DNA from: Thermoplasmatota archaeon
Lineage (GTDB): Archaea > Thermoplasmatota > Thermoplasmata > RBG-16-68-12 > JAGMCJ01
Assembly (NCBI GenBank): GCA_022848825.1
Contig: JAJISH010000404.1
Span: 1 to 6,998 of the forward strand
Direction of reading: 5' to 3'
DNA: 6,998 nucleotides
A program made the position numbers and the translations under genes. The notes below the pieces were generated by a model that was not told where the DNA came from, ran no database searches, and saw only the letters and a program-made list of their open reading frames with translations. Shown in pieces: positions 5,910 to 6,998 of the stretch; position 1 is the first letter of the stretch, and each line of letters opens with the position of its first letter.

Positions 5910-6482
5910 TCAATAGTTCTCCGCCAGGAGCTCGAAGTAAGCCCTTGCGTGCAGGCAGGCCGGGCATTTCTCTGGCGGCTCCGTGCCCTCGTGGACATAT
6001 CCGCAGTTCCTGCACTTCCATTTCATCGGTGCGTCGACCTTGAAGACCTTCCCGCCGCGGACGTTCTCGAGCAGCTTGAGGTAGCGCTTCTCGTGCTGCC
6101 GCTCGACCTTTGCGATGTTCCTGAACTGAGCCGCTATCTCGGGCAAACCCTCTTCCTCGGCCACGTCGCCCATCTCCTTGTAGATCTGGGTCCACTCCAT
6201 GTTCTCTCCTTTGGCGGACGCCTCGAGGTTCGCGGCGGTGTCGCCGATCACGCCCGCCGGATAAGCGGCAGTGATCTCGACGTCTCCGCCTTCCAGATAC
6301 CGGAAGTATCTCTTGGCATGCTCTCTCTCGTTCTCGGCTGTCTCGAGGAAGATGGCGGCGATCTGCTCATAGCCCTCCTTCTTTGCCACGCTCGCGAAAT
6401 ACGAGTATCTGTTCCTCGCCTGCGACTCTCCCGCGAAAGCCGCCAGGAGATTCTTCTCCGTTCTTGTTCCTTTCACACTCAT
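5910..6482 (-). CDS. rbr: Rubrerythrin
   Basis: A 190-residue classical rubrerythrin. The four-helix diiron domain (about 1-145) has Glu19 in GESQA, E52-x2-H55 in ENEREHAKR, Glu93 and Glu96, and E127-x2-H130 in VERQHEKRY, which together supply the expected diiron ligands. The C-terminal rubredoxin domain has Cys157-x2-Cys160 and Cys173-x2-Cys176. All key residues are present. The protein reduces hydrogen peroxide to water in the cytoplasm of anaerobes, with electrons passing through the rubredoxin iron. Its ATG overlaps the stop of the flavodiiron gene in an ATGA junction, and GGTGA lies four bases before the ATG, so translation is probably coupled. Next to a flavodiiron protein it forms the usual oxygen-plus-peroxide defence pair. 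Confidence 0.96.
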   Translation of the reverse strand: MSVKGTRTEKNLLAAFAGESQARNRYSYFASVAKKEGYEQIAAIFLETAENEREHAKRYFRYLEGGDVEITAAYPAGVIGDTAANLEASAKGENMEWTQIYKEMGDVAEEEGLPEIAAQFRNIAKVERQHEKRYLKLLENVRGGKVFKVDAPMKWKCRNCGYVHEGTEPPEKCPACLHARAYFELLAENY

Positions 6483-6998
6483 TCCTTCACCTTCTTTCCC
6501 AGTTCGAATCCAATCTGTCTGACCTTGTCCAACTCATCCTCACCGGGAACGAACTTGATGTTGATGCTCTCCAAGGGCATCTCCCACTTGAGCTCCTTCA
6601 GGATGTCCTCCATGTGTCCAATAGCTTGCCCGCCCCAGCCGTAGGAGCCGAAGACGAAGCCGATCCTGTTGAGCGGCTTGAGCCCTTTCATGTAAGTCAG
6701 GAACCCGCCCATGCTCGCGAGCATGCTGTTGTTTATCGTCGGAGAGCCTATCAGAACGAGCTTTGACGTCAGGATGTCCGCCATCACATCGGATGTGTGG
6801 CTCACCTTCAGGCGCCTCCTCACGGTGGGAATTCCAGACTCCCTAAGTCCTTCCTCGAGCTTGCGGGCGATCAATTCGGTTGAGCCCCACATCGTGTCAT
6901 AGACGATTACGGCCCTGTTCTCGGTCTCGTGGCTGGACCATTTCTTGTACTCCTCCAGAATCCTCCGCAACCATGTCCGCCAGATGATGACGTGACTG
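6479..6998 (-). CDS. fprA: Flavodiiron protein (FprA-type), C-terminal part; 5' end outside window
   Basis: The frame stays open to the right edge; 172 residues are visible from the codon at 6997. The first residues, SHVIIWR, match the end of the beta-lactamase-like diiron domain of flavodiiron proteins, where SHGxIWR supplies the last iron-binding His. ILEEYKKW is the usual linker, followed by a flavodoxin domain: YDTMWGST (33-40, FMN phosphate loop), GSPTINNSM and FGSYGWGGQA (FMN ring contacts). A TTG at 6970 would give a short flavodoxin, but the homology upstream of it argues that this is not the start. The family reduces O2 to water or NO to N2O in anaerobes; in methanogens FprA uses F420H2. 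The electron donor here cannot be told. It is the first visible gene of the operon; any promoter lies outside. Confidence 0.88.
   Translation of the reverse strand, partial: SHVIIWRTWLRRILEEYKKWSSHETENRAVIVYDTMWGSTELIARKLEEGLRESGIPTVRRRLKVSHTSDVMADILTSKLVLIGSPTINNSMLASMGGFLTYMKGLKPLNRIGFVFGSYGWGGQAIGHMEDILKELKWEMPLESINIKFVPGEDELDKVRQIGFELGKKVKE

Noticed and set aside
5721..6644. A 307-codon open frame on the plus strand
   Set aside because: It lies opposite rubrerythrin, the TusA-like gene and the flavodiiron gene, all of which have family motifs; its own product shows none.
6479..6970. A stand-alone short flavodoxin starting at TTG 6970
   Set aside because: The same frame continues to the window edge with SHVIIWR, which fits the end of a flavodiiron diiron domain, so the gene is a cut larger protein.

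Overview
The window looks like a chromosomal piece of an anaerobic euryarchaeon, most likely Thermoplasmatota or a relative. The grounds are an archaeal SPVIATILMVAIT-type pilin, a beta-helix surface protein ending in tandem winged helices, TATA-like promoter elements combined with strong Shine-Dalgarno sites, and a flavodiiron/rubrerythrin oxygen-defence set. This lineage call is inferred from protein style only. There are nine genes, no RNA genes, no CRISPR array and no mobile element. No gene-free stretch exceeds 300 bases.

Left part, plus strand (1-3062). The first gene is cut by the window's left edge. It encodes a large single-pass membrane protein: Ig-like module, right-handed beta-helix, a second beta-sandwich, one membrane segment and two cytoplasmic winged helices. 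It reads as a one-step surface sensor and transcription regulator. A hairpin terminator and a TATA-like element separate it from a gene for a YdjM-type membrane hydrolase carrying a C-terminal B-box-like zinc finger.

Middle, minus strand (about 3195-3760). A lone type IV pilin-like gene starts at TTG behind a perfect AGGAGG. It has its own TATA-like element and a T-rich terminator, and converges on the hydrolase gene.

Right part, minus strand (6998 down to 3836). This is a tight six-gene operon, read right to left: flavodiiron protein (only its C-terminal part lies in the window), rubrerythrin, TusA-like sulfur carrier, IscS-like protein, IscU scaffold, and a 50-residue cysteine-rich protein. 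It joins oxygen/peroxide removal to sulfur handling and Fe-S cluster assembly. The key oddity is the IscS-like protein: the lysine that should hold PLP is aspartate, the preceding histidine is asparagine, and a PLP-contacting glutamine is alanine, while the persulfide-loop cysteine is kept. It is therefore unlikely to be an ordinary cysteine desulfurase and may act as a scaffold partner or take sulfur from sulfide or the TusA-like carrier. The IscU has an added His/Cys tail and the last gene is a metal-binding miniprotein, so the end of the operon is rich in possible metal sites.
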